NCBI GenBank assembly: GCA_913057725.1
Contig: CAJXOS010000003.1
Location: 1 to 64,000, forward strand
Source of the DNA: an uncultured Lewinella sp.
Lineage (GTDB): Bacteria; Bacteroidota; Bacteroidia; Chitinophagales; Saprospiraceae
DNA: 64,000 nucleotides
Direction of reading: 5' to 3'
Shown here: positions 10,343 to 20,300 of the stretch, piece by piece
How positions within the stretch are numbered: the first letter of the stretch is position 1
How the letters are laid out: each line of letters begins with the position of its first letter
Position numbers and translations under genes: made by a program
Notes under the pieces: model-generated
Seen by the model: the letters and a program-made list of their open reading frames with translations, nothing else
What the model was told of the DNA's origin: nothing
Databases searched by the model: none

Positions 10343-11122
10343 TTAAAGGTCAGTTAAGTAGCCAAATGTATCTAAAATTTCCTTGGCTTGAGCGGATAAA
10401 AGAAAGTCGGCAAAAGCTTGAGCATCCGCTTTACTGGCATCATCTTGTTGGAGGACTACTACACCTTGTTCAATAGGATGATATTGCTCTGGTGGAATAA
10501 GCGTCCAATGGCCACTGTCTTTAAGTATCGGAGATTGTACTACCGCTAAGGCCGTGAAACCAACCTCCGCCGCACCGCTGATGATGAACTGATTGGTTTG
10601 TGCAATGCTCTCTCCGTACACCAATTTTTTCTCGAGAGGCCCTGTCAGTTGATTTGCGGCTAAAACTTGTGCGGCTGCATGGCCGTATGGTGCTGTCTTG
10701 GGGTTGGCCATGGCAATATGGGCTACCGCTCCATCCGTAAGTTGATCCAAGTGGGGCGGCCCTGTGTTGGAGGTGCTCCAAAGTACGAGTTGCCCATGTG
10801 CATAAACTGCGGGTGGGCCAGATGTGAGGCCAGCTTGGTGTAAGCTTTCAGGATATTTGAGATCCGCTGAAACAAAAACATCAAAGGGTGCGCCAGCTTG
10901 AATTTGAGCAGTTAGCTTGCCGGAGGAGCTAATCACGATTTCGCACTTGATGCCAGTCTCTTTGGTGAAGGCTGAGACCAAGTCTTCCATAGCAAACTGC
11001 ATGTTAGCTGCTGTCGCGATCACTAGTTTAGGTTCGCTTTCCTGTTGCCCGCATCCGAAGAATAGGAACAGGGTGATCAGGAGCAGGGATGATTGAGTCT
11101 TGGTCAGCGAGGACAAATGCAT
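10343..11122 (-). CDS. modA: Molybdate ABC transporter substrate-binding lipoprotein
   Basis: VIATAANMQFAMEDLVSAF..TGIKCEIVISSSGKLTAQIQAGAPFDVFVSAD, typical of ModA. Confidence 0.9.
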   Translation of the reverse strand: MHLSSLTKTQSSLLLITLFLFFGCGQQESEPKLVIATAANMQFAMEDLVSAFTKETGIKCEIVISSSGKLTAQIQAGAPFDVFVSADLKYPESLHQAGLTSGPPAVYAHGQLVLWSTSNTGPPHLDQLTDGAVAHIAMANPKTAPYGHAAAQVLAANQLTGPLEKKLVYGESIAQTNQFIISGAAEVGFTALAVVQSPILKDSGHWTLIPPEQYHPIEQGVVVLQQDDASKADAQAFADFLLSAQAKEILDTFGYLTDL

Positions 11123-11167
11123 GCGTAAATGTAGTATTTGATGCTGGTAACCAATGGTGTGGGTTGA

Positions 11168-11278
11168 TTACGCTTGTTCGAAATCATAAACCATTTTTCT
11201 GGGATTTTGCTTAGGTTTAGCTTTAACTTTTTTGGAAACGGCGGCTTTTTGGCCCGTGTCATTGTTCACCATAGACAT
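11168..11278 (-). CDS. Small lysine-rich ORF (36 aa), putative
   Basis: Manual translation: MSMVNNDTGQKAAVSKKVKAKPKQNPRKMVYDFEQA*. Below the length cutoff of the supplied ORF track; lies in the modA / M20 peptidase intergenic region. Confidence 0.45.
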   Translation of the reverse strand: MSMVNNDTGQKAAVSKKVKAKPKQNPRKMVYDFEQA

Positions 11279-11286
11279 TATTTTCT

Positions 11287-12795
11287 ATGCGAATCTGGTA
11301 TACTTTTCTTCTAACATTAGCGGGTTTTTCATTTTTGGCGGCTCAGCCTGATTATGTAACTCGACAGGCTGCTCTTGATATGCTACCTGCTTTTTGCGAT
11401 TTTTTGCGGATGCCTTGCGATGCAAATACGCCATCAGAGTTGGACGCAAATATTGAGTGGTGTGATCAACAATTTACGCAGCGTGGTTTCGAGGTAAAAC
11501 ACATACCTACTGCTGGCATTGAGGTACTGCTGGCCGAGTATGAAGTAGATGAAAGACTGCCGGTTGTTCTATTTTATGTACAAGTGGATGGACAACCTGT
11601 TGATGCTTCCAAGTGGGCAAATGGAGCGCCCTATACTCCGATGCTAGGCAAGCCCACCGCTGATGGTTATACCTTCCTAGACGAATTGCCAACAGATTTC
11701 TCTGCGGTTGACCCGTCCTATCGAATTTTTAGTAGAGCTACCTCGGATGCTAAAGGTCCTATTGCTATGTTTTTAGCAGCCTGGGATTATATGCTGCAAC
11801 AAGAAGAAGAACCGGCCTTCAATGTTAAGGTTATAATGGATACGGAAGAGGAGCTAGGGTCTCCGAATCTACCGCCTGTAGTTGTAGCGGAGCGGGAAGC
11901 TTTAGCCGCGGATCATTTTGTGATTTTGGACGGCCCGCCGCATATCACTAATCCTCCTACTTTGGTCTTTGGAGCACGTGGTATCGCTACGGCCCGAGTA
12001 ACCATTTACGGCCCACGCGTGCCACTACACAGTGGACACTATGGCAACTATGCACCTAATCCAGCTTTGCGAATTGCGCAGTTGTTGGCTTCGATGAAAA
12101 ATGATGCTGGTTTGGTGACTATCCCTTATTGGTATGAGGGGATTACGCTTAGCGAAGAAGTCAAAAAAACGCTTGCTGAGGTGCCGGATGATCTGGCAAG
12201 TATTAATCATAAACTCGGCTTTGCTGCCCCAGATCAGGTAGGTGGAAGCCTGCAAGAAGCCATTCAATACCCAAGTCTTAATGTGCGAGGTCTTTCCTCG
12301 GGTTGGGTTGGGGCTGCGGCTCGGACGATTATCCCCGCCAATGCAGTGGCTAACTTGGATATTCGCCTAGTCAAGGAAAGCGATCCCGAACGTTTGATGG
12401 ACTTGCTTCAGGCACACATCCGCGCCCAGGGCTATTTCCTGATCACTGATGGTCGTGAGCCTACGGATGCAGAAAGAGACCAATATCCTCGAATCGCTTC
12501 GTTTGGTTATAAGGTGGCTTACGGGGCATTTCGGACGCCATTAGATGCGCCAACTGGGCAGTGGTTGGAGAACGCGCTCCGAGAGACATTGAAAGAAGAT
12601 GTGGTGAAAATCCGTACACATGGAGGCTCCATTCCGATTGCGCCTTTTGTTGAAACATTGGGAGTGCCAGCTGTCATTGTGCCATTGGTAAATCCAGATA
12701 ACAACCAGCACAGTCCAAACGAAAATTTAATGTTGAGTAACTATTTCCGCGGTGTGGAAACCTGCTATGGAATCTTACGGACATCGATACCTTAG
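11287..12795 (+). CDS. M20 family metallopeptidase (secreted)
   Basis: VVLFYVQVDGQPVDASKW, VIMDTEEELGSPNLP, HGGSIPIAPFVETLGVPAVIVPLVNPDNNQHSPNENL. Confidence 0.85.
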   Translation: MRIWYTFLLTLAGFSFLAAQPDYVTRQAALDMLPAFCDFLRMPCDANTPSELDANIEWCDQQFTQRGFEVKHIPTAGIEVLLAEYEVDERLPVVLFYVQVDGQPVDASKWANGAPYTPMLGKPTADGYTFLDELPTDFSAVDPSYRIFSRATSDAKGPIAMFLAAWDYMLQQEEEPAFNVKVIMDTEEELGSPNLPPVVVAEREALAADHFVILDGPPHITNPPTLVFGARGIATARVTIYGPRVPLHSGHYGNYAPNPALRIAQLLASMKNDAGLVTIPYWYEGITLSEEVKKTLAEVPDDLASINHKLGFAAPDQVGGSLQEAIQYPSLNVRGLSSGWVGAAARTIIPANAVANLDIRLVKESDPERLMDLLQAHIRAQGYFLITDGREPTDAERDQYPRIASFGYKVAYGAFRTPLDAPTGQWLENALRETLKEDVVKIRTHGGSIPIAPFVETLGVPAVIVPLVNPDNNQHSPNENLMLSNYFRGVETCYGILRTSIP

Positions 12796-12883
12796 AAAGG
12801 GGCTAGTGTTTAAGTTGGAAAGTGTAACTTTAGCCCAGCGCTGCTCGTAAGCGGTATAGATTGGAAAGAATTAAATCACCTTC

Positions 12884-13864
12884 ATGCGGTTAGGGTTTCT
12901 ATTTAGTTTGCTGCTATTTATTGCTGCCTCCTTGGCGGCTCAGGATAGTAGTAATCCATTTGAGTTGGTACCGCGTTTAGACCCTGAAAAACAGGAAGTC
13001 GAAGCAGCGGTAGAACTTGTCGAGGAGGCAGCTCCAGTCAATCCTTTTGACATCGGGACGCCCACAACATCTACCGCACCTGCCGCCAGTGAATCGGTAA
13101 ATACAAACAATAATCCTTTTGAGTTAAATGCTGATGAGGATGCAGTTAGTGAAAAACCAGTTGATACCAGGCCTGAGGAACAACCGTCAGCAGAATTAGG
13201 AGCGGAAGAGGAAGTTGTTTCTGCTACCGGGACATTGTTAATCTTAGCATTGGTAGTTCTGGTTTTTGCTACGATCAGCCTTTTGTTTTTTCGCAGTATT
13301 TATGCCAGATGTTATCGAGCACTATTCAATGATAATCTGTTATCCCAGTTATATAGGGAGCGTGAAGCAGGTGCATTAGGTAGCTTCTTGATCATGTATG
13401 GTGTCTTTTTCGTGGCTGCAGGCTTCTTTATCGCCCTTGCAGGCCAGTATTTTGATCTTTTTCCTTCAGGTCAACTATGGCGTACCACTTGGTACTCTTC
13501 TGTAGGTCTATTCTCCTTGCTACTGCTTAAGCACTTAATACTTGCTATTCTGGGGTACGTTTTCCCAATTGGTAAAGAGACTCGGCGATACAGTTTTGCC
13601 ATTATGGTCTTCTGGATCATTGGTGGACTCATCCTAAGCCTCGGAGCTTTGCTATTGGCTTACGCACCAGAGGGCGCCGAGAAGGTGCTAATATGGGGTA
13701 CGATCGGTCTTTTGGTTTTGCTCTATCTATTACGTAGCCTGCGCGGCTTTTTCATCGCTAATCGCTTTATATTCAGTTATCAGTTTCACTTTTTGTCGTA
13801 TATTTGCGCCGTTGAAATCGGGCCTGCCCTATGTTTTATTAAAGTATTAACCGATTTCCAGTAG
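12884..13864 (+). CDS. DUF4271-type multi-pass membrane protein
   Basis: Signal peptide, low-complexity segment with NPF motifs, then several TM helices. Located just upstream of a uroporphyrinogen-III synthase-like gene, as often seen in Bacteroidota. Confidence 0.65.
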   Translation: MRLGFLFSLLLFIAASLAAQDSSNPFELVPRLDPEKQEVEAAVELVEEAAPVNPFDIGTPTTSTAPAASESVNTNNNPFELNADEDAVSEKPVDTRPEEQPSAELGAEEEVVSATGTLLILALVVLVFATISLLFFRSIYARCYRALFNDNLLSQLYREREAGALGSFLIMYGVFFVAAGFFIALAGQYFDLFPSGQLWRTTWYSSVGLFSLLLLKHLILAILGYVFPIGKETRRYSFAIMVFWIIGGLILSLGALLLAYAPEGAEKVLIWGTIGLLVLLYLLRSLRGFFIANRFIFSYQFHFLSYICAVEIGPALCFIKVLTDFQ

Positions 13865-13926
13865 CGTAAAGCGGTGCTGATTTCGCGTTGATGGTTGGCC
13901 TTTTCCCTAAAAAAAGAAATTCGTGC

Positions 13927-14706
13927 ATGGCAGCAAACGGCAAAGTCATGGAGGAGACGTTTGAGCGCGTCAAGAGTATACTCGTTTCTCAGCCTAAACC
14001 GGAGCGTTCTCCCTATTATGAGCTAGAGGAACGGTATGGCTTACAAATTGATTGGCGCCCGTTTATTCAGGTAGAAGGAGTGCCAACTAAGGAGTTTCGC
14101 AAGCAGCGCATTCGTCCAGATGAGTATACGGCTATCATCTTTACAGCAAAGAATGCTGTTGATCATTTCTTCCGCATCTGCGAGGACATGCGAATCACGA
14201 TGCCTCAAGAAACGAAGTACTTCTGTTTGACGGAGGCTATCGCTAACTACCTTCAGAAGTTTATCGTTTATCGTAAGCGTAAGGTGTCTGTAGGTAAGCG
14301 CACTATTCAAGATTTAAGCACACAGCTTAAGAAGAATAAAGACGAGAAGTTCTTACTTCCATGTAGCAACTTGGGAGCCAAAAAGGTGGTAACCTACCTA
14401 GATGAACTTGCACTGGACTGGACTGATGCCATGATGTATCGGACTGTAAGCAGTGACCTCTCTGATTTGAGCGATGTGACTTACGATATCCTAGTGTTCT
14501 TCAGCCCTCTGGGTATTACCTCACTTTACGAGAACTTCCCAGACTTCAAGCAGAATGATACTCGCCTAGCAGTGTTTGGCTCTAGTACTACTAACGCAGT
14601 AGAGGAGCGTGGCCTACAGGTAAATATTCGGGTGAAGCCACCAGAGGTGCCTTCTATGACTAAGGCGCTAGAGATTTATCTAAAGCAATCGAATCCGGAC
14701 GTATAG
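13927..14706 (+). CDS. hemD: Uroporphyrinogen-III synthase
   Basis: Two-domain HemD pattern: TAIIFTAKNAVDHFF ... FLLPCSNLGAKKV ... YDILVFFSPLGITSLYENFP ... LAVFGSSTTNAVEERGL. Start at 13927 is more plausible than 13888. Confidence 0.75.
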   Translation: MAANGKVMEETFERVKSILVSQPKPERSPYYELEERYGLQIDWRPFIQVEGVPTKEFRKQRIRPDEYTAIIFTAKNAVDHFFRICEDMRITMPQETKYFCLTEAIANYLQKFIVYRKRKVSVGKRTIQDLSTQLKKNKDEKFLLPCSNLGAKKVVTYLDELALDWTDAMMYRTVSSDLSDLSDVTYDILVFFSPLGITSLYENFPDFKQNDTRLAVFGSSTTNAVEERGLQVNIRVKPPEVPSMTKALEIYLKQSNPDV

Positions 14707-14735
14707 TAGGGTAATCTACTTGCGGTTCAAATAAT

Positions 14736-14772
14736 AAAATCCCGAGTGCCATTACAGGTGCTCGGGATTTTT
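14736..14772 (+). terminator. Rho-independent terminator downstream of hemD
   Basis: AAAATCCCGAG (14736-14746) pairs with CTCGGGATTTT (14761-14771). Confidence 0.85.
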
Positions 14773-14828
14773 AGTTCAACTATCCTAATTGCTGACTGTT
14801 TTAATGACTTAAGTATCATAACTGTCGG

Positions 14829-15455
14829 ATGACTCAGAACCTTATTTCCCGCCTGGAGGATAGACTCCGTCGCCCACTACCTGGGCGTGCTGCACAATAT
14901 CAGATGGCACATGCTGTGCGACAAGATACGCCGCCCCCACCTCCTGATGCGCGCGAAGCGGGTGTGTTGGCATTACTCTTTCCTAAGGAGCAAGACTGGC
15001 ACCTAACATTAATCTTACGTCAGAATAATAAACCTAATGATAGGCACGGCGGGCAGGTGAGTTTTCCTGGGGGGAAGCGAGAGCAATCGGATGCAGATTT
15101 ACAAGCGACGGCTCTCAGAGAAGCGGAAGAAGAGGTAGGAATAGATCGAACGGCAGTACGATTATTAGGAGGTTTGTCCGAATTGTACATTCCTGTGAGC
15201 AATTTTCGGGTGCAGCCTTACGTAGGTTTTATTGATCATCAACCTACGTTTAATCCTCAACCTGAAGAAGTGCAAGAAATTCTGGAGGTGCCATTCCGGC
15301 AATTCCTAGATAACCAAACCCGCAGAAAGAAAGATCTGCATTTGTATCCGCAACTGGTGCTGCGCGATGTACCTTATTTTGATGTACATGACCAGACGGT
15401 ATGGGGCGCAACTGCAATGATGATTAGTGAGTTAGTTGCTGTTTTGGAAGATTAG
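14829..15455 (+). CDS. NUDIX hydrolase (CoA pyrophosphatase-like)
   Basis: Nudix box: GGKREQSDADLQATALREAEEEVGID. Confidence 0.9.
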   Translation: MTQNLISRLEDRLRRPLPGRAAQYQMAHAVRQDTPPPPPDAREAGVLALLFPKEQDWHLTLILRQNNKPNDRHGGQVSFPGGKREQSDADLQATALREAEEEVGIDRTAVRLLGGLSELYIPVSNFRVQPYVGFIDHQPTFNPQPEEVQEILEVPFRQFLDNQTRRKKDLHLYPQLVLRDVPYFDVHDQTVWGATAMMISELVAVLED

Positions 15456-16054
15456 TCTTCTAACAAAATAACCATCAAGTCTTTGAAATCCTGCACCGGC
15501 AGGAAGTTAAAGTCTTGATAATGGGTTGCTCTCAACCGCAGGTGATGGACTACCTCATCCCGGATCTCCAATTCGATCGTGATGTTACCATACTGTTGAT
15601 TCATTTTCTCTCCTTCGATGATTTCAAAGCGAGGCTTGAGGTAATGCCGCTCAACTGTTTCTATCCAGCTGGATCTGCTATAGGTGCGGGTATCGGATAT
15701 TTGGGTTCGGTAGTTGAGCGTTTTTACCCTTTCCTTGAGAAAGTCGAAGAAAAAAGTGGCTTCCTGACGACTGTAGTTTGTCTGGCGAAAATGAGCAATA
15801 AAACCTTGTGAAGAAGGGATTTTGAGAAAGTCAACATTACCACTGGCGCGCGATTTACCGTTCTGCAGGTAATGGTGATATTCATCCCGGACCCATTGTC
15901 TCAATTGTTTGAGTACATACGAATTTCGCCACTCCTCATATGCTGCTTGTTCTTCCTCACTACGCTGGATGAGTTCATGAATGGCCGGTACAGCAGGAGA
16001 ACTATTCTCTACTGCTTGCTGCAAATTGAAGAGGCGTTGCCAAAAACCGGACAT
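15452..16054 (-). CDS. Hypothetical protein (~200 aa)
   Basis: Full-length ORF ending tail-to-tail with the NUDIX gene; no family recognised. Confidence 0.6.
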   Translation of the reverse strand: MSGFWQRLFNLQQAVENSSPAVPAIHELIQRSEEEQAAYEEWRNSYVLKQLRQWVRDEYHHYLQNGKSRASGNVDFLKIPSSQGFIAHFRQTNYSRQEATFFFDFLKERVKTLNYRTQISDTRTYSRSSWIETVERHYLKPRFEIIEGEKMNQQYGNITIELEIRDEVVHHLRLRATHYQDFNFLPVQDFKDLMVILLED

Positions 16055-16221
16055 AGATGATCAATCAATTTGTGAACGATCCGGATAGATTTTCTATCCA
16101 TGCTTCGTGGATTTAATAACAGCAGGAAAATCAGATAGTTCTTAGGGGGTGGTAGTAAGAAGAGGGTTGATGCATTTATCCGATTATCGTTATTTTTGAC
16201 CACGCACCAGAAAGCGCTAAC

Positions 16222-17007
16222 ATGTCCTGGGACGCCCCTCATTCATTGTTGTATTATCTACTCTTGCTGACCCTTGGGGGAGGAGTGCTACTAAGCTTCT
16301 GCATTGGAGGTCTGTTTTTTCTTAAACGGACTGGGGTTAAGCGAGCGAATATGTTTTATGGCTTACTTCTGATTTGTATCGGTGCAACGCTGCTTCACAA
16401 CATCATTTATGTAGTTGGTTTCTATGACGATTATCCTCGGTGGAAGTTTTTCCCAATTTACTTCACCTTATTGGTGCCTACGTTGCTGTTCTACCACGTT
16501 AAATTAAGCCTTTACCCAAAGTATCGCTTGCGCTTATCTGATGCAAAGCACTTCCTGTTGCCGTTGTCTCAATGGCTTTTCTTTTGGTCTATTTTTCTGA
16601 GGCCATTGGCAGATAAATTGGATGCCGGACGACAGTTTTACAACCCCTTCTACGGAGGCCTTGAACAGGCTATCTATCTCGTTTCATTTTTCGCCTACAT
16701 TTATTTCTCCTATCGCTATGTATATCATCGTAGAAGCGGTAAACGGCTCACTATAGCAGAAGGCCGTAAAGTGTGGTATTTAAGTAAACTGCTAAAGGGA
16801 TTATTCCTTTTGTTTGGGATCCATACGGCTTTTGTTTTGACGGATTTTTTCGTCTATCAATTTTTCTACATTAATCTACGTTCTGTACGGGTGTACGCAG
16901 GCCTTGGTGCGCTGTCTTTTGCAGCTTTAGTTTACTTCCTCAGTATATACGGCTTCCAAGTGTTGTTTTGGGGGCGTAGGTTATTTGGTAATCAAAGAAA
17001 ATGGTAA
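16222..17007 (+). CDS. Seven-TM-like membrane protein (resembles the N-terminal half of AraC or histidine-kinase membrane regulators)
   Basis: Hydrophobic multi-helix protein; GLLLICIGATLLHNIIYVVGFYDDYPRWKFFPIYFTLLVPTLLFYHVKL. No output domain. Confidence 0.6.
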   Translation: MSWDAPHSLLYYLLLLTLGGGVLLSFCIGGLFFLKRTGVKRANMFYGLLLICIGATLLHNIIYVVGFYDDYPRWKFFPIYFTLLVPTLLFYHVKLSLYPKYRLRLSDAKHFLLPLSQWLFFWSIFLRPLADKLDAGRQFYNPFYGGLEQAIYLVSFFAYIYFSYRYVYHRRSGKRLTIAEGRKVWYLSKLLKGLFLLFGIHTAFVLTDFFVYQFFYINLRSVRVYAGLGALSFAALVYFLSIYGFQVLFWGRRLFGNQRKW

Positions 17008-18044
17008 ACATGAATCGGAGGTCTTTCACTCAACGAGCCCTAATTGGATTATCCGCTCTCAGTGCTTTGTCCTGGACTTCATCCTCTAACAGAACGATGA
17101 TCCGGCCAGCTCGTTTGCGCAAAGGAGATCAGGTAGGATTGATAACTCCAGCTTCCTATATTGATGATAGTGGTCTGGAAAAAGCTATCAATAATCTAGA
17201 AAAGCTCGGGCTAAAAGTGGTGAGAGGGCAACATCTGAGAGCAGAGTACGGTAGTATGGCCGGCACAGATGCAGAGCGCTTGGCTGATCTTCACAGCATG
17301 TTTGCAAACCCGGATATAAAAGGTATCTGGTGCGCTCGTGGGGGCTACGGTGCTGCCCGCTTGCTCGATGATATCGATTATGAATTGATTAGACAGAATC
17401 CTAAGGTATTGGTGGGATACAGCGATATTACCGCGCTGCACTGTGCTATCTGGGAGAAAACGGGTCTAGTGACTTTTCATGGCCCAGTAGGTAATTCCAC
17501 ACTCACAGATTACACCCTGGAACAAGTCCAGTCCATTTTATTTAATCCGCAGGAAAGACATAAGATCACCATTTCAGCGGCACAGCTAACAGAGGCTTTA
17601 AGCGATGATGTTTATAAGCCTGGATCTATCGTACCTGGGCAGGCAGAGGGGGAGCTCATAGGAGGGAACCTCAGTTTATTGGCCTCATTGGCAGGGACTG
17701 CTTATTTGCCTGATGTAAAGGGTAAACTGGTATTCATTGAGGATATCGGTGAAAAGCCCTACCGGATTGACCGTATGCTCACAACGCTTCGTCAGGCTTG
17801 GCCTTTAAAAGATGCTGCAGGAATTGCACTAGGTGTCTTTGCAGGTTGTGAGGCCAGTTCAGGAAGCAGGTCGCTATCGCTACAGGAAACACTTAGAGAT
17901 CGTCTAGGCGACCTAGGAATACCAGTCTACTACGGCATTTCCTTTGGACATGTAGACAATATGACCACCCTACCAGTAGGGGTGCGTGCGCAATTAGATG
18001 CAACAGAAGGTGTGCTGACGCTGATGAGTCCAGGAGTGCAATAA
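17001..18044 (+). CDS. LD-carboxypeptidase (peptidase S66)
   Basis: IKGIWCARGGYGAARLLDDIDYELIRQNPKVLVGYSDITALHCAIWEKTGLVTFHGPV; FIEDIGEKPYRIDRMLTTL. Confidence 0.88.
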   Translation: MVNMNRRSFTQRALIGLSALSALSWTSSSNRTMIRPARLRKGDQVGLITPASYIDDSGLEKAINNLEKLGLKVVRGQHLRAEYGSMAGTDAERLADLHSMFANPDIKGIWCARGGYGAARLLDDIDYELIRQNPKVLVGYSDITALHCAIWEKTGLVTFHGPVGNSTLTDYTLEQVQSILFNPQERHKITISAAQLTEALSDDVYKPGSIVPGQAEGELIGGNLSLLASLAGTAYLPDVKGKLVFIEDIGEKPYRIDRMLTTLRQAWPLKDAAGIALGVFAGCEASSGSRSLSLQETLRDRLGDLGIPVYYGISFGHVDNMTTLPVGVRAQLDATEGVLTLMSPGVQ

Positions 18045-18071
18045 ATCTCTCATTTCATAGAAGACATAAAA

Positions 18072-18109
18072 AAGTGGGTGTGAAGAAACTGTACTCTTCA
18101 CACCCACTT
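18072..18109. terminator. Bidirectional terminator between convergent genes
   Basis: 15-bp perfect stem AAGTGGGTGTGAAGA / TCTTCACACCCACTT between the S66 peptidase and pyk. Confidence 0.85.
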
Positions 18110-18131
18110 AATATAGTATCCGGAGGGAGTT

Positions 18132-19565
18132 TTACTCCACTACCGTAATCTTCATCATGTTTGTTCGGTGACGGCGGTGTAGCGGCATGCTTCCAGTGTT
18201 GACAATGATTTCGCCAGGCTTTACGCGGCCATTGCCTTTTAAGATTTCTACCACGTCTTCAATGGTTTCATCAGTGGTGGTGAAACGGTCGTAGTAGAAG
18301 CAGCGTACTCCCCAGCTGAGGTTCAGCGTGGACAGCATATGCATGCGATCCGAGAAGATGTACACCTTAGCGTTAGGGCGATAGCTGGATACTTTAAAGG
18401 CCGTATAACCAGAGCTGGTCATACCAATAATCGCTTTCGCTTTTACCTCCTCCGCAGTACGAGCTGCATTGAAGCACACGACATCAGAAAGGAATGTCCG
18501 CGACTTCTTCGATGGAACGGGGCGCCGTCCTTCTAGGGAATAGTGCTTTTCCGCTTCTTCAATGATCTTGTTCATGGCCTCTACCACCTTAACGGGGTGG
18601 CGCCCTACAGAGGTTTCACCACTCAACATTACGGCGTCAGTACCATCTAGTACCGCATTAGCCACGTCGGTGATTTCCGCTCGGGTTGGGCTTGGATTAG
18701 TGATCATACTATCCATCATCTGTGTGGCAACAATCACCGGGCGAGCCCGCTGAATACACTTTTGAATGATAGCTTTTTGAATCAATGGTAGTTGCTCCAT
18801 AGGAACCTCAATACCCAAATCACCGCGAGCAACCATAATACCATTCGAGGCCTTGATGATTTTGTCAATGCGTTCTACAGCTTCTGGCTTTTCGATCTTG
18901 GCAATGATCTTAGCTGGGTGATCTACCTCATCTAAACGCTTACGTAGGTCCTTGATGTCCTTTGCTGAACGTACAAAGGATAGTGCAATCCAGTTGACCG
19001 GCTGAGTAAGGATGTACTCCAGGTCTCGCTCATCTTTTTCAGTAAGTGAGGGTAGTGAGATTTTTGTGTTTGGAAGGTTTACTCCTTTATTAGAAGATAA
19101 GGTGCCTCCGAAAAGCGTCTTTAGTTTTACGGTATCTACTCCGTTGGTCTCAATAACCTCAAAGACTAGCTTACCGTCGTCAATCAGTACTCGTTCGCCC
19201 ACCTGAACATCGGTTGGGAACTGCTGATAACTCATGTAGATCTTTTCACGGTTGCCAATGCAAGGCTCATTCACAAAGGTGATAACATCTCCCTCTTCTA
19301 GCTCCAGGGCATTATCTTCGATTTTACCTACACGTAGCTTAGGGCCCTGAAGGTCGGCCAAAATGCCAATGTGAGTGCCGTACTTCTCATTTATATAGGT
19401 GATTCGACTAATGATTTCACCGTGTACCTCATGTTCTCCGTGGGAGAAATTAAGGCGGAAAGTATCCACTCCTGCCTGCACTAAACTCAGGAGATTCTCA
19501 TAAGAACTACTCGCTGGGCCAACAGTGGCTACAATCTTAGTGTTCTGGTGGTCGGTTATATTCAT
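18132..19565 (-). CDS. pyk: Pyruvate kinase
   Basis: TKIVATVGPASS, IIAKIEKPEAVERID, GIMVARGDLGIEVPMEQLPLIQK, MLSGETSVGRHPVKVVEAM. Confidence 0.97.
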   Translation of the reverse strand: MNITDHQNTKIVATVGPASSSYENLLSLVQAGVDTFRLNFSHGEHEVHGEIISRITYINEKYGTHIGILADLQGPKLRVGKIEDNALELEEGDVITFVNEPCIGNREKIYMSYQQFPTDVQVGERVLIDDGKLVFEVIETNGVDTVKLKTLFGGTLSSNKGVNLPNTKISLPSLTEKDERDLEYILTQPVNWIALSFVRSAKDIKDLRKRLDEVDHPAKIIAKIEKPEAVERIDKIIKASNGIMVARGDLGIEVPMEQLPLIQKAIIQKCIQRARPVIVATQMMDSMITNPSPTRAEITDVANAVLDGTDAVMLSGETSVGRHPVKVVEAMNKIIEEAEKHYSLEGRRPVPSKKSRTFLSDVVCFNAARTAEEVKAKAIIGMTSSGYTAFKVSSYRPNAKVYIFSDRMHMLSTLNLSWGVRCFYYDRFTTTDETIEDVVEILKGNGRVKPGEIIVNTGSMPLHRRHRTNMMKITVVE

Positions 19566-19861
19566 ATAGTAGGTACTTTCTGATCTTGAGACACTTAGTG
19601 GTAAGTGTATTTTTTACAATAATTACTGTAAAAGTACATTGATCTAGGAATTTCAACAACTTTGCCCTGGCAATTATCGGGCTTAATTTGGAAGAAGGGG
19701 GTGTTTGCCAGTGTTCAATAGGGCAGATAACTGAATGGCGAGGCGATAGATTTTCCGAATAAAAGATAGTTAGCTGCTGGGCTGGCAGAATAAAAGGCGT
19801 TGATAATTAGGCAGTAAGCTCGGCTGGTAGGGTGTCGTGACTGAAAAATTTGAGTCAAAAC

Positions 19862-19893
19862 TTTGGTTATACAGGCTGTTCTATCTTTCTTTG
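19862..19893 (+). promoter_or_regulatory. Candidate Bacteroidota-type promoter for acpP
   Basis: TTTG (19862-19865), then 20 nt, then TTTCTTTG (19886-19893), close to TTTG-N19-TAnnTTTG; 36 nt before the acpP start. Confidence 0.45.
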
Positions 19894-19928
19894 CACCCAC
19901 ATTCGTATATCATAAAAGCGAATTGACC

Positions 19929-20168
19929 ATGTCTAATATTGCAGAAAAAGTAAAAGCGATCATCGTTGACAAATTGGGTGTTGACGAGTCTGAGATCGAA
20001 ATGACTTCAAGTTTTACTAATGATCTAGGAGCTGACTCTCTAGATACTGTAGAACTTATTATGGAATTCGAAAAAACTTTCGACATTTCTATTCCTGACG
20101 AGCACGCTGAAAACATCACAACTGTTGGTGAAGCGGTTAAGTATCTTACCTCTCAGGTAGAAGGATAA
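19929..20168 (+). CDS. acpP: Acyl carrier protein
   Basis: [54 protein letters not shown] phosphopantetheine site. Confidence 0.97.
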   Translation: MSNIAEKVKAIIVDKLGVDESEIEMTSSFTNDLGADSLDTVELIMEFEKTFDISIPDEHAENITTVGEAVKYLTSQVEG

Positions 20169-20183
20169 ATTCCATACACTGCG

Positions 20184-20253
20184 ACCGTCCGGTAAGTCTA
20201 CCTTTTGCGTCATAGTTGCGTTTTAAGGTGTTTTCCGGACGGTTTCTTTTTTT
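20184..20253 (+). terminator. Long-loop hairpin with T-tract between acpP and fabF (terminator/attenuator candidate)
   Basis: ACCGTCCGG (20184-20192) pairs with CCGGACGGT (20235-20243), followed by TTCTTTTTTT; inner ACCTT/AAGGT pairing possible. Confidence 0.65.
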
Positions 20254-20300
20254 GATCACTTTCCACTATTGCTACGGTAAACGCTCAAAATGCCGAACTT

